Origin: Balneolaceae bacterium | GTDB taxonomy: Bacteria; Bacteroidota; Rhodothermia; Balneolales; Balneolaceae | Assembly (NCBI GenBank): GCA_020832285.1 | Contig: JAFIFB010000110.1 | Location: 1 to 64,000 of the forward strand | Reading direction: 5' to 3' | DNA: 64,000 bases | Shown here: positions 1 through 9,416 of the stretch, piece after piece | Numbering within the stretch: position 1 is the stretch's first letter | Layout of the letters: every line of letters starts with the position of its first letter | Made by a program: the position numbers and the translations under genes | The notes under the pieces: model-generated | Database searches by the model: none | Seen by the model: only the letters and a program-made list of their open reading frames with translations | What the model was told of the DNA's origin: nothing

Positions 1-384
1 TAGCAGTTAATAAGTCCGATCTGTGTTCGATCTGGAAGATTTAAGGTAAGCAGATGAGTCGTGTTGGGGTTCTTTACACGTGTATTTGGGTATTTCAGTT
101 ATCAGTATGTTAAATCGCAAAAGGGCGCGAAGACGCAAAGGGGGTAAGAGTTGAGATATCTATACTATAGAAACCGAATGGAGTTGTTAAACCGAAGAAC
201 AGATAAATTGAAAAATGCCATACCTATAAAGTGACTTCCTAATCAGCCTCTTTGTTCAAGCTAAATTTTTTACTTTTTTGTTTCTCGGTTTCTCGGTTTC
301 TCGGTTTCCTGGCTCTCTTTCACAGTGAGACCGGTATATTTGAATTCTAAATTTGAAAATGAATTAAATTCTCTATTCTAATCA
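1..384. other. Non-coding start of window with short tandem repeat
   Basis: I see no gene here. Positions 281-304 hold three exact copies of the 8-bp unit TTTCTCGG followed by a degenerate fourth copy (305-312). Around 117-145 is a GCGCGAAGACGCAAAGG-like string that resembles a common intergenic repeat of Bacteroidota. Positions 331-361 form one arm of an imperfect direct repeat whose other arm lies at 1395-1425, so the LolA-like gene sits between the two. Confidence 0.5.
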
Positions 385-1167
385 TTATAAGCCTCTCATC
401 AAACCGCGCTCGGTGAATTGCCACTCTTCGATGGGTTCATTGATCTGTCGTTCACTCCAGGTGATTTCGGTTTTGCGGTCTTCACGGAGGTCGTACATGG
501 TCATTTTACGGGGGCTCCAGAGCCGGTCGGTAATCTGCTCAAAATCTTCCGCTTCGAGCCGTTTGATCATACTGTCTGAGTCATTGAAATAGCGGATAGT
601 CTTGAGGGCAAAAGTCTCTTTGTTGACCTCAAATTCGAGGTATGTGTACTGATCCGAATCAGGTTTTGATGCACGGATGGTGTAGCTGGACTCATCGGTT
701 TCGAGCCATTCAAATTCGTAGTCATCGGGGTTCTGGTCACCCAAATCTTCATAGGTGAAATCACTGCCCATGAAACGGTCGCCCCGTTCAGCTGAACTGA
801 TTGTCTGGATGCGGCCGACAGATGGCAGGTAGAGCCGCTGGGACTGGCTGCCTTCTTCATTGAGGGAAAGAAATGCTGTTCCGCGTACATTTCCCGGATC
901 GGAAAAGATGATGAGGTTTTTGGAATCATCGCCTGAATGCTGAATCCATGACTGAAGCGTGCGGCTGCGTGTGCGTCCGCGTGTATCGGTGATAACCATT
1001 GTCATAACAGCCGTTTCCGTCTCGATGGAGTTTCGCCGGTCATCCACTTCTTCAAAAATGGCTCTGGCTTCTCCTTCATCGCTGATGCGCTCCTGTGCGT
1101 TCAGGGAGAATGTGAATAAAAGCAGATAAGCAGATATAAAAAACAGATTTTTCTTCTTCATAGGCAT
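385..1167 (-). CDS. LolA-like outer membrane lipoprotein-sorting protein
   Basis: A 260-residue exported protein. Residues 1-24 are a Sec signal peptide (basic MPMKKK, hydrophobic core, cut after LNAQ). The mature part resembles the LolA-like family annotated as outer membrane lipoprotein-sorting protein: a half-open beta-barrel that binds acyl chains in the periplasm. Supporting stretches are the charged N-terminal helix, the strand-rich middle ending in TYEDLGDQNPDDYEFEWLET, and the C-terminal run with WSPRKMTMYDLR. Relatives often sit beside an MMPL/RND-type exporter, but no such gene is adjacent here, so the partner is unknown. The alternative start MKKKN (residue 3) is equally possible. 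Family assignment is by pattern recognition only. Confidence 0.75.
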   Translation of the reverse strand: MPMKKKNLFFISAYLLLFTFSLNAQERISDEGEARAIFEEVDDRRNSIETETAVMTMVITDTRGRTRSRTLQSWIQHSGDDSKNLIIFSDPGNVRGTAFLSLNEEGSQSQRLYLPSVGRIQTISSAERGDRFMGSDFTYEDLGDQNPDDYEFEWLETDESSYTIRASKPDSDQYTYLEFEVNKETFALKTIRYFNDSDSMIKRLEAEDFEQITDRLWSPRKMTMYDLREDRKTEITWSERQINEPIEEWQFTERGLMRGL

Positions 1168-1472
1168 TCATTTTATAGTTCTGATGAAAACGAAGCAGAG
1201 GGGTGAAACGTTCACTTGGTTCCATTTGCAGATCAGTTTTTAAGAATGGAATCTGCCGGAAACTTGATGGGTAAAATGATGAGGTTGTTTATTTCATAGT
1301 GTTAAACAGTGAGACCACTGCGCAGTGACCATGGGCTACGGACATGTCGCACCTCTGGTGCTGTCATGGGGCCTAAAGGACAGTATAAGTAATGCCGGTA
1401 TATTTGGTTTCTAAATCAAAAAATGAGGTGACTCTTGGTTACCTCCAGACATCAATCTTCCGTCATTGATGT
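1168..1472. other. Intergenic region with 12-bp palindrome and direct-repeat arm
   Basis: No gene is seen. It contains a perfect palindrome CACTGCGCAGTG at 1316-1327. Positions 1395-1425 repeat positions 331-361 with few mismatches, sharing CCGGTATATTTG, TTCTAAAT and AAAATGA. The string CAGTGAGACC also occurs near both arms (about 323 and 1307). TATATTTG in both arms fits the Bacteroidota -7 promoter pattern TAnnTTTG on the plus strand, although nothing obvious is driven by it. Confidence 0.45.
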
Positions 1473-2135
1473 TCAGCTTCTTCCAAATAATCTTCGAAAT
1501 GGGTCGAAAATACGGTCTAATCGTTTCAAAAAAGAGATTGTACGTGTAAACCGCGGATGTCGAGTGGGTGAGGCCATGATAAGACGAGAGAGTACGGCAG
1601 CCTGGTCGTCAAGGGCTTTTCGAAGAATATTTTGTTCGATTTGATTGGCCGCCCTTGTTAATGCAATTGCGAACGACCACGCATGCTCCCTTGCTTTGGG
1701 AATACTGAAGTTGGTGATGTCGTCACTGATGAAACCGGTTTTGCGATCCAGTCTCTTCAGGATGGGGGCATATTTCTGCGAAACCTCTTTTTTGAGTGCA
1801 TCGGTGGACTCTTCTAAAACATTGTTGATAATGCAATGGTCAGCGTATTTATCCGCTCGGTCCGGATCGATTTTTACATCATACAGAGCAATAGCCAGGT
1901 CGTGATTGATGTGAGCATTGATGCCCAGCAGCAGATGCTGAGTGATCAGTGCTTCTTTTTTCCGGGCAGAGTCGAAGGAAAAGTGCCAGGATTTAGGAAC
2001 AGGGTTTCCGTTTGATGTTTCATCATTCAGAACCGCTTCGCGATAGAGGTTGCCGAAGCGGACCAGGTAGGCCTGTGTCCAGCTTTTGTCATGAAACGTG
2101 TCTTCTGAAAAGCGGCTGCCATCGGGTTTATCTTT
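1473..2135 (-). pseudogene. DUF5995-family protein, 5'-truncated or without a normal start
   Basis: Reading the minus strand gives a 220-codon open frame ending in TGA at 1473-1475. It clearly encodes the DUF5995 family: the hallmark ITQHLLLGINAHINHDLAIA is present, followed by the usual helical run through KYAPILKRLDRK and IPKAREHAWSFA. The frame is closed upstream by TGA (2136-2138), and there is no in-frame ATG, GTG or TTG in the first half. The family normally has some 40 more N-terminal residues. The open frame begins within the last codons of lgt, overlapping its stop by a few bases, as if a deletion joined the lgt 3' end to a DUF5995 gene lacking its head. A frameshift or non-standard start are alternatives. 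The biochemical role of the family is not known to me. Confidence 0.7.
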
Positions 2136-3153
2136 TCATTTTAGCGCCTTCGCGCGACCAGTTTACTTTTTTCCAGAGCAGCCATACGCCGATCAGTACA
2201 AATGGCACGCTGAGGAGCTGTCCCATATCCAGGGTAGCTCCAATCAAAAAGTCGGCCTGTGTTTCTTTGGTGAACTCAATGAGAAATCGTCCGGTAAAAA
2301 GCATTACCAAAAAGATGCCGAACTGTGATCCTTCGGGAGGTTTACTGTTGTATTTGTAGTAGATCCAGCCGAGTACTGCAAGTACAAGAATACATAGTAC
2401 AGCTTCGTAAAGCATGGATGGGTGGCGGGGCATCATGTCTACATTGGCAAAAACAATGGCCCAGGATACATCGGTGGGCATTCCCAATATTTCGGAGTTA
2501 AAAAAGTTTCCAAACCGTATAAACATCCCGCCGATGGCCACACCGGGGACCACGCGATCGGCCACCCACATAAAGGTGGTGTTGGGTGTTCGTTTGGCGT
2601 ACAGATACATCGCGATGATAATTCCGATAGCGGCACCGTGGCTTGCCAGTCCGCCGGTCCAGACCTGGGGAATGAGATGAATATTCCGGAGATAAAATTC
2701 CGCTTCGTAGAAAAATACATGCCCCAGCCGTGCTCCGATAATCGTGGCAACGAGTACATAAATCAGCAAACGGTCGAGCTCTTCCTGCGACCGGCCGGCG
2801 TCTTTAAACTCTTTGAACCCGATCAGGTAACCGAAAATAAATGCAGAAGCAAACATAAGTCCGTACCAGCGGGGTTCTATCGGACCGATTGAAGAAATTG
2901 AAGGAGAATCAATAAAAAGAAACGGAAGCTGCCCGATTATAATGGAGCCGAGAATGACTCCCCAAAATTGCCAGGCGGGAGGCTCAGCGGCATTTTTGGA
3001 TTTTGGGTCAGGTTTAATTTTTTGATATCCGAAGTAGATGAGTACCGCTGCAAGCAGCAATCCCCAAATGGAAACCTGAAATGGCAGGTTCAATTCCGGT
3101 ATTGAAAACATTACAGGGTCTGTTTCCCAGACAAAATAATTACTTGAATCCAT
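2128..3153 (-). CDS. lgt: Prolipoprotein diacylglyceryl transferase
   Basis: An integral inner-membrane enzyme that moves diacylglycerol from phosphatidylglycerol to the lipobox cysteine of prolipoproteins, the first step of lipoprotein maturation. The 341-residue sequence shows about seven hydrophobic segments. Conserved family blocks are GARLGHVFFYE (140-150), SHGAAIG (171-177) and the Lgt signature RFGNFFNSEILG (213-224). It is somewhat longer than enterobacterial Lgt because of an extra N-terminal membrane segment and a charged loop (residues 44-60). Several lipoproteins in this window would be its substrates. Its 3' end overlaps the start of the truncated DUF5995 frame. Confidence 0.95.
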   Translation of the reverse strand: MDSSNYFVWETDPVMFSIPELNLPFQVSIWGLLLAAVLIYFGYQKIKPDPKSKNAAEPPAWQFWGVILGSIIIGQLPFLFIDSPSISSIGPIEPRWYGLMFASAFIFGYLIGFKEFKDAGRSQEELDRLLIYVLVATIIGARLGHVFFYEAEFYLRNIHLIPQVWTGGLASHGAAIGIIIAMYLYAKRTPNTTFMWVADRVVPGVAIGGMFIRFGNFFNSEILGMPTDVSWAIVFANVDMMPRHPSMLYEAVLCILVLAVLGWIYYKYNSKPPEGSQFGIFLVMLFTGRFLIEFTKETQADFLIGATLDMGQLLSVPFVLIGVWLLWKKVNWSREGAKMKR

Positions 3154-3341
3154 GAAATGATTTGAGAAGGTTCTGATGAGCAGGGAAAATACGAAAGGAG
3201 AGAAGCAAAAACAGAGAAATGAACTGCCGAAATCTGATAGTTATTTTTTTAAGAAACTGGATGGTTTATAATCCCGGTTTACTCTTCATTAAACATACAT
3301 ATTTCAGCCTGATTTGTAGGTTTCAGGGCCGGTCAGAATGT

Positions 3342-5171
3342 TTATTTGTCAGACTCACCTTTACCAGAGCTGCTTTTGCCAGAGTTTGAGCCTCCATTAT
3401 TATTTTTAACTATGTAAGTATGCTCTGGCATACCGTAAGTTAATTTTGTTTTCTTAATGGGTTTAGGGGCTACAGGTTCGTCATCTGGTGGTGGAGGTGT
3501 GGCTGAAGCAGCTTTTGCTGCGCCTCCCTGGGGAGATGTTGGAGCAGGAGTGAACAAATATTTTGCGAGGAAGTAGAGTCCACCGGCAGTGAGAGCGATA
3601 ATGGCCAGGATAAACCACCAGGCGCCTCCTGTTTCGGTTTCAGCTTCAGCTTCATCATACTCCGGGTCCGGTAATGGTTCTTCGGGTACATCATCAGGAA
3701 CGAGTTCTTCATCATCGGGTTCATCCGCTGCTACAGGAGGTTCTTCTTCCCGGATCGGAACTTCAGGTTCAGGTACTTCTTCTTCATCCGGGTCTGCAGG
3801 TTCCTCGGTGACAGTAAGATCTTCGGGGTCTGTTTCCGGTTCAATATCTTTAATTCCCTGGAGTTCAGGCTGCATTCTGGCTGCATCATCCGGTTCCGGA
3901 ACGTCTCTTTCATCAATGTGCTCTTCAACTTCTTCACGAGGCTCTTCCTCACGGATAATTACTTCGCCAACATCTTGTTCGGCTTGCTCAATAGTCTCCT
4001 GCATTTGCTGCTGGAGGTCTTCAATTCGTGCCTGGAGCTCTTCAACAAGCCCGGTATAATACTCTTCCTGGGTTTGTTTGGTTTCCTCTGCTTCGGCAAG
4101 TTGTTGTTCAACGGCTCTGAGCTCTGCCGTTAAAGTTTCCATTTGAGTTTCATTATACTCCGAGCGCTCTCTTTCCTGGGCAATCGTGTGCTCAAGTGAA
4201 TCGATACGACTCTGAAACTCATTGATGGTATCTGCATAGTAATCAGCAAACGCTTCCTGGGCTTCCTGTTCTGTCATCAGATTGGCCTGAAGAGAGTCGA
4301 TGAGGCCTCTGAGCGCTTCAATCTCCTCGCGGTAAATTGCTTCCTGCCGGGCAATAAGCTCTTCTTCAAGTTCGCGGAATAAATCACGGTCTCCAAGCGC
4401 TGGATAAGCCGGGGTACGTGCAGCCGAAGGCCAGTCTGCATCGCGGCTGCCAGAGCCAAATTTAAACTGAATACCAACTGTAATGGCACTCCATGAACTT
4501 GATGTTTGAGCCGACCCGCCCAGATTGAGCAGTTCTCCTAAAAAATTTCCATCAACAATATCACGGCTGGATGATGTGTATTCGTACTGAGCGAATGAAT
4601 CGATACGCTGGCCAAGATTGAAGCGGAGACCACCACCAAATGTTGTGAAAAACGTGGTGGAAGGATGGTCACTTGCACTGACTGCAGATTGGGTAACTTC
4701 CGGGTTGCTTGAATTGACGGTGACGCTGTTGAACATCAGGCCAGTTCCGAAACTTCCGTAAATATTGAAACTCCGGGGATTTACTCCTAATACACGCAAA
4801 AGGCTGAGCTGCGTGGTTATTGAGGTAGTCAGGTAATTATTGTCTAAAGAGAGGTCGTCATTGAAAGCATCGCTCAAAATTGTAAAACGCCCGTAAACTA
4901 CATTCGACTGCAAAGCAATTTCGGGAGAGGCAACATATCGGATATTAAACCCAAGATTATTGTTATACTGTTCCTGAAATTCAAAATTGGCATTCACACC
5001 GGACTGAAAGGCAGAGCCAACACTCATATGGCCTTTCGTAAGTGTACCCATCACACCGATACTTAACCGATTGGGACGCTCATCGAAATCCTGATCCTGA
5101 GCCAAAACAACCCCGGACAGTAGAAGAAAAGAAATAAATAATAGAGAGAATTTTTTCCCCAAAAACATCAT
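3342..5171 (-). CDS. Outer-membrane beta-barrel-like protein with coiled coil, acidic linker and C-terminal TM helix
   Basis: A 609-residue protein with unusual architecture. Residues 1-25 are a signal peptide (cut after VVLAQ). Residues about 30-245 look like an OmpA/OprF-type eight-stranded barrel, with alternating hydrophobic strands, GVMGTLTKGHMSVG and a terminal WSAITVGIQFKFGSG strand. Residues about 265-400 form a long charged coiled coil (EEELIARQEAIYREEIEALR and similar). Residues about 400-515 are an acidic Pro/Glu/Asp linker. A strong hydrophobic helix (WWFILAIIALTAGGLYFLA) follows at about 518-540, then a Pro/Ala stretch and a Gly/Ser/Lys-rich tail. A barrel and an alpha-helical TM segment in one chain is topologically odd: it could bridge outer and inner membranes, or the N-terminal domain may not be an integral barrel. 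No family name is recognised for the whole chain. Confidence 0.7.
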   Translation of the reverse strand: MMFLGKKFSLLFISFLLLSGVVLAQDQDFDERPNRLSIGVMGTLTKGHMSVGSAFQSGVNANFEFQEQYNNNLGFNIRYVASPEIALQSNVVYGRFTILSDAFNDDLSLDNNYLTTSITTQLSLLRVLGVNPRSFNIYGSFGTGLMFNSVTVNSSNPEVTQSAVSASDHPSTTFFTTFGGGLRFNLGQRIDSFAQYEYTSSSRDIVDGNFLGELLNLGGSAQTSSSWSAITVGIQFKFGSGSRDADWPSAARTPAYPALGDRDLFRELEEELIARQEAIYREEIEALRGLIDSLQANLMTEQEAQEAFADYYADTINEFQSRIDSLEHTIAQERERSEYNETQMETLTAELRAVEQQLAEAEETKQTQEEYYTGLVEELQARIEDLQQQMQETIEQAEQDVGEVIIREEEPREEVEEHIDERDVPEPDDAARMQPELQGIKDIEPETDPEDLTVTEEPADPDEEEVPEPEVPIREEEPPVAADEPDDEELVPDDVPEEPLPDPEYDEAEAETETGGAWWFILAIIALTAGGLYFLAKYLFTPAPTSPQGGAAKAASATPPPPDDEPVAPKPIKKTKLTYGMPEHTYIVKNNNGGSNSGKSSSGKGESDK

Positions 5172-6341
5172 TAAAGAGCAATTAAGAGTAAAAAGAAGAA
5201 AGCAATCAAAGATTTAAACTGAATGAAGAATCCGTTTGTACGAAATTCTGCGGATATTTTGACCGGTCTGTAATCTATTCAATTTAAAATATATTATTTC
5301 TTTTTTTGGCTTTCTTTGTACAAGTTGTATCTGATACGTATCTAACCGGTATTATAAAAATTTGCTTGAAAGTGGTTTGAACGTTTTACAACCGGGCTGA
5401 ACAAAACATTAGAAATTCTTCAAAAAAGCTATAGTGCTTAGAAAATACAATCAAAATGGGTTGTATTAAAAAACTTTTAAAGAATTTGTCAGCCCGAAAA
5501 ATATCAATTCAGTTAAGACTGAATGATATAAAATATTACATGTTGTGAATGAACTATAAAAAGCTAATCAATAAAAAAATGACCCGGATTTCTCGTTTAT
5601 GTAATATCTAAAATCAAAATCAGATTTGCTAATAAGAATTTGAAGTGCTCAGAATTGTTTAAAAATGCTCGTAAGTTTCAAAAGTTTCAGGTATGTGATT
5701 AGAATTTTTTTGAAAAATGGCAGCAAATGGCTGGTTCATCCCATTTAAATTTATGCGGTTAATTCAAGAATTCCGGGTTGTCATTGAAAGTTTTCCAGTA
5801 TGGGAAAGAATATAGATGAAAACAAAACCTGCGGCATGATTTCTGAAAAGTATCAGTTTGAAATCAGAGGTGTTGCATGTGGTGTCATCAGTAGCCCCTA
5901 ATCTTGCCCAAAAAGCCTGCTCTTCGAAGTTTTCCTGACCCTCGAAGTATCAACGTAGTGGGTAACGTAGTAGAGCGAGCAGCATTATTTCAGAAGTGAC
6001 AGGCTCTATAATCCCCTCATCGAGAGGGGAAAGGCGTAAACGAAACGGCGAAGCCGGGTGAGTTTAGCGAGGGGTGTGTTCGATGGCTTTGATCGTGAAC
6101 CGTAGACGTTTCAGGTTCCTTGCCCACGCAAACACACCCTCCGAAGGGTCGGAGTGCCGCAAAAGCCGTCACCTGTGCTTTTCGAAAGGCTCGCTTCGCG
6201 ATCTTACTCAAATCTGTCCCCTCTCAAGAAGGGATTTACGGGTGTGTTTGTAAACGCAAAAATCGTTGTTTAAAGCCCAAATATACACTTTTTGTAAAAC
6301 TGACAACCGTAGCCATTCTGATTAGTGCCGGATTAATATCA
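5172..6341. other. Long AT-rich intergenic region
   Basis: About 1.17 kb without a convincing gene. The first 0.6 kb is strongly AT-rich with stops in all frames. A 34-codon frame from ATG at 5800 lacks a ribosome-binding site and recognisable content. The right part, about 6010-6260, is a more GC-rich dispersed-repeat-like block described separately. The upstream stretch next to the barrel protein start (5172-5350) probably holds its promoter, but I cannot place it. Confidence 0.5.
6013..6256. repeat. Dispersed repeat-like block with imperfect terminal inverted repeats
   Basis: The left end reads CCCTCATCGAGAGGGGAAAG. The reverse complement of the right end (about 6216-6235) reads CCCTTCTTGAGAGGGGACAG, about 14 of 20 matching. 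Each end is followed by a GTAAACG/TTTACGGGTGTGTTTG-type string, and GTGTGTT appears on both sides of the centre. Base composition differs sharply from the AT-rich flanks. This fits a non-coding mobile repeat (MITE-like) or a decayed element. No protein frame is credible. Confidence 0.45.
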
Positions 6342-9300
6342 TCAGTTAAATAACCTTCTGAGCAGATCTCTGGCACCATCTTCAACATAATCGCGGACAA
6401 TCCGGTCGACGGTTTCGGTATCGGGCCGGATTTGAGGGTTGGCTGTTGTTCCTGTTATGCGGACCGGCACGGCCATCCGCCCATCATCTAATTGAAGTGC
6501 ATCTGCAGCCCGGCTCGATATAACCGTTGCAATACCCCGTTTGAACTGTTCCGGAAGCAGCATGGTAGCCCTGTAGTTGATCTGGTCAGATACCATGTTC
6601 AGTGTACCCTCAAGTTCAAATCCAAGGTTGCCGCTGGTGAGCCGGAAATTGCGCAGGGTCATCACCGTGTCCTGAATACTGAAACTGGCGTTCCATTCAT
6701 CCAAAACGAGTGACTCGAACTCACTGGCATTCAGGAACCGGGAAACTCCCACCTGGATGGGGTGGTTTCTCATGCGGGCGGTGGTCATTCCAAATGTACC
6801 GCTGGCATTGGCCGTAGAAATGTTGGGTTCAAGATCAGGGTTTAGTTGCGAGGTGTAATTGATTTCGGAACTGAAGGAACCGCTTATGTATTGGTGCAGT
6901 GTACTGCCCTGTCCCAAAAAGTTGGTGTCCCGGAAAAAAGCCTGCGCCTGAAGGCCATCAAGATTTCCATTAAAGGTGATGCTGCTGTTGAGCGGGTCGG
7001 GGACATTCCAGACCATCTGTCCGGTGGCGGTGCCATCAAAGAGCCGCGCCCGGGCGTCGTTTATTTGAATAAGTTCGGGTGTAAGGCGGCCCTGGCCTTC
7101 AATGTCGGTGATCGACAAACCGAAGATAGTGAGCCGTTCGATATTTGCCGTAACCGAAGCTGTCAGGTTGGGCAGTTCTATCGGGATGGGCTCGTCGGAT
7201 TCTTCATCCCAGTCAATCATTTCATCCATGTTGAGGTGGCGGCTGCGGTAACTTCCGGTTATGGAAGGTAAATTGGCTGCCGTATTGGTTTCATTGAGGA
7301 AGTTCATGTAATTTCGCAGTGTCCCTTCAAGCTGAATGTCAGACGAGCCGTAATTCATGGTGAATCGGTCAAGATTCATCGTTTGAGGAGTAATGCTCAT
7401 GCGCCCGTTCAACTCTGTGACAGGAAGCGGAATGGAATCTCCGATGGCAGTTACATTGCTCACCTCCATTGATCCGTTCAGGGCAAGCCGCTGAATATCG
7501 TTCACAGGGCCTCTGACATTGAGATTCATGACTGCATCCCCAGTTAGTTCCTGTATCCAGGGTTCAAGGGAGATGTAGTTGGTGATACTTCCAAATACTG
7601 CGTTACCATCGAATGTAAGGTCAACTTCTGGATTATCGCTCAGGTAGTTGATGACCGTTCCTTGCAGGGCCAGGGCATTTTCTCCGCTGTTAAACCGTCC
7701 CTGGCTGATTGCAAGCCGCCGTCCGCTCGCTTCGGCCCGGAACATGATATCTTCAAGAGGAGTATTCATGCTTTGATGGAAAAAGTAACCATCGGTCAGT
7801 TGGATCGTGCTCTGCTGCAGCAGGGTTTCGATCTGATCGGGATCGGGCCGGCCCCGTAGTGCGATTTCAGCAATTAGCTGTCCCCGCATCGATAGGGTGT
7901 CCTCATCTATTGGATAGAAATCTTTGATGGTGGCCAGATCAAAGTTGATGTTGGAGCGCACATCTACGGTTCGCTGATTTTCATCCAGCGGACGTAAAAT
8001 ATCTCCGGCTAACTGAAAGCGGTTATTAGCAGCGGTAAATCCCGATTCATCGATGCGAATGAGATCCTGGTTGGCATCAATCCGCGCGTTGATCTGTTCG
8101 ATGGGTCGGGGTACATCGGCATATTTCAGAAGGCCGTTTGTGAGGTGAAACCTTCCGCTGAAGGTGGCTTCTTCAGGTTGATCGAGGCGTCCTGTTGCAG
8201 TAGCTGTGGTTTTGAGCATTCCGGCGAGATCCTCTATACCGAGTTCATCAATCGGGTAGAAACTGCTGACAGTGGCCAGGTTGATATCTCCGTCAAGGTC
8301 CAGCGAAAAGATACCGTCATCATCCAGCGGGCGTTCGATGGTTCCCGAACCGGTAACGCTGTTTACACCTGCTCTCGCCCGAAAATCGTTGATGGTAGCC
8401 AGTTCGTTGTTGAAGAGAATCTGAAAATGGATATCTTCGATCGCTTCGGGAAGATCAGGGTTTTGTAAAAAACCGTCAGTTACTTCAATTACCAGATCAA
8501 AACGGGGCAGGGTTCCTTCAGCGAAAGTGCCGTCAACAGAGCCTTCAAACACAAGGCTGCCCCGTGTTACGAGTCCGGTGAGATATTCTTCGAAATTGGG
8601 TGGAGCAAGCCGGAGCAGTTCCCCGAAATTTTCGGATGTGGAGGCAAACTGAAGCGATACGGCAGGTTCCTCACTGCTCCAGTTGGAAAAGGAGCCCGTC
8701 AGATTCAAAGCCAGTCCGCGGATAGAAAAAGTTCCTTCAGTGAAATTCAATATTTCATTTTCAAGGTCGAGGGTGGAGATCTGATTCAGGCTGAGTGACA
8801 GATTACTGATGTACTGTGTTCCGTCCATCATCACATTGAGTGAACCGAGATCTGCATTTACCCGGCTTTCGATCAGATCGGCAAAAAAGAGAGAGATGTC
8901 GGCATCCAGATCTTCCATTGATATGGTGGTGTTGGTGGTTTCATCGCGGTAGAAGGCGGAACCATCTGTAAGTTTGAAACCGGGAATAGAGATTGTATAT
9001 GAACTCTCTTCAGCCGGTTCCTCTTCAGTTTCGAGTAGAAAGTCGATGTTGGTGGTAGAATCGGCAAATACCGTGTAATAGACAACAGGCCGGGTGATCG
9101 AAAGTCGTGAAATGGAGATCTCATCTCTGAACAGAGGATAGAGTTCGAGTGAGAGAAGAAGCTCGTCGATGGAAGCAACAGGCTCACCCTGGGGATCGGG
9201 CACGAGAACACCGTCTAAATCAAGTCCGAAACGTGGAAAAGTTTTAAAAAAGGTGAGGGACATCCGATCGACTTGCACTTCACTTCCTACCGCTTGCTGA

Positions 9301-9416
9301 ACATGCGGGAGAATCATGTTTTTCAGTCTCTCATCGGTCAGATAGAGGTTTAAGCCAATTAAAGCCACAATAAACAGTACAAATAGAGCGGCAACAATTT
9401 TTAAAAATAATTTCAT
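6342..9416 (-). CDS. AsmA-family inner-membrane-anchored protein
   Basis: A 1,024-residue protein with a single N-terminal membrane anchor (MKLFLKIVAALFVLFIVALIGLNLYLTD, residues 1-28) and a very long beta-rich periplasmic part. The start matches AsmA-family proteins: anchor, then DERLKNMILPHVQQAVGSEV, then VDRMSLTFFKTFPRFGLDLD. The C-terminal third keeps the AsmA-C-like pattern (SGSFSSEINYTSQL, FGMTTARMRNHPIQVGVSRFL, LEGTLNMVSDQINYRATMLL). AsmA/TamB-like proteins form elongated grooves that carry lipids between inner and outer membrane; that role is inferred from family. It is flanked by non-coding DNA on both sides, so it is probably transcribed alone. Confidence 0.85.
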   Translation of the reverse strand: MKLFLKIVAALFVLFIVALIGLNLYLTDERLKNMILPHVQQAVGSEVQVDRMSLTFFKTFPRFGLDLDGVLVPDPQGEPVASIDELLLSLELYPLFRDEISISRLSITRPVVYYTVFADSTTNIDFLLETEEEPAEESSYTISIPGFKLTDGSAFYRDETTNTTISMEDLDADISLFFADLIESRVNADLGSLNVMMDGTQYISNLSLSLNQISTLDLENEILNFTEGTFSIRGLALNLTGSFSNWSSEEPAVSLQFASTSENFGELLRLAPPNFEEYLTGLVTRGSLVFEGSVDGTFAEGTLPRFDLVIEVTDGFLQNPDLPEAIEDIHFQILFNNELATINDFRARAGVNSVTGSGTIERPLDDDGIFSLDLDGDINLATVSSFYPIDELGIEDLAGMLKTTATATGRLDQPEEATFSGRFHLTNGLLKYADVPRPIEQINARIDANQDLIRIDESGFTAANNRFQLAGDILRPLDENQRTVDVRSNINFDLATIKDFYPIDEDTLSMRGQLIAEIALRGRPDPDQIETLLQQSTIQLTDGYFFHQSMNTPLEDIMFRAEASGRRLAISQGRFNSGENALALQGTVINYLSDNPEVDLTFDGNAVFGSITNYISLEPWIQELTGDAVMNLNVRGPVNDIQRLALNGSMEVSNVTAIGDSIPLPVTELNGRMSITPQTMNLDRFTMNYGSSDIQLEGTLRNYMNFLNETNTAANLPSITGSYRSRHLNMDEMIDWDEESDEPIPIELPNLTASVTANIERLTIFGLSITDIEGQGRLTPELIQINDARARLFDGTATGQMVWNVPDPLNSSITFNGNLDGLQAQAFFRDTNFLGQGSTLHQYISGSFSSEINYTSQLNPDLEPNISTANASGTFGMTTARMRNHPIQVGVSRFLNASEFESLVLDEWNASFSIQDTVMTLRNFRLTSGNLGFELEGTLNMVSDQINYRATMLLPEQFKRGIATVISSRAADALQLDDGRMAVPVRITGTTANPQIRPDTETVDRIVRDYVEDGARDLLRRLFN

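Noticed and set aside
3589-4059. Plus-strand frame of 156 codons, almost all Ser, Gly and Thr
   Set aside because: It is the antisense of the acidic Glu/Pro/Asp linker of the barrel/coiled-coil protein, so its composition is a shadow.
5800-5904. 34-codon plus-strand frame starting MGKNIDENKTCGM in the long AT-rich gap
   Set aside because: No ribosome-binding site, no recognisable content, and surrounded by stop-rich DNA.
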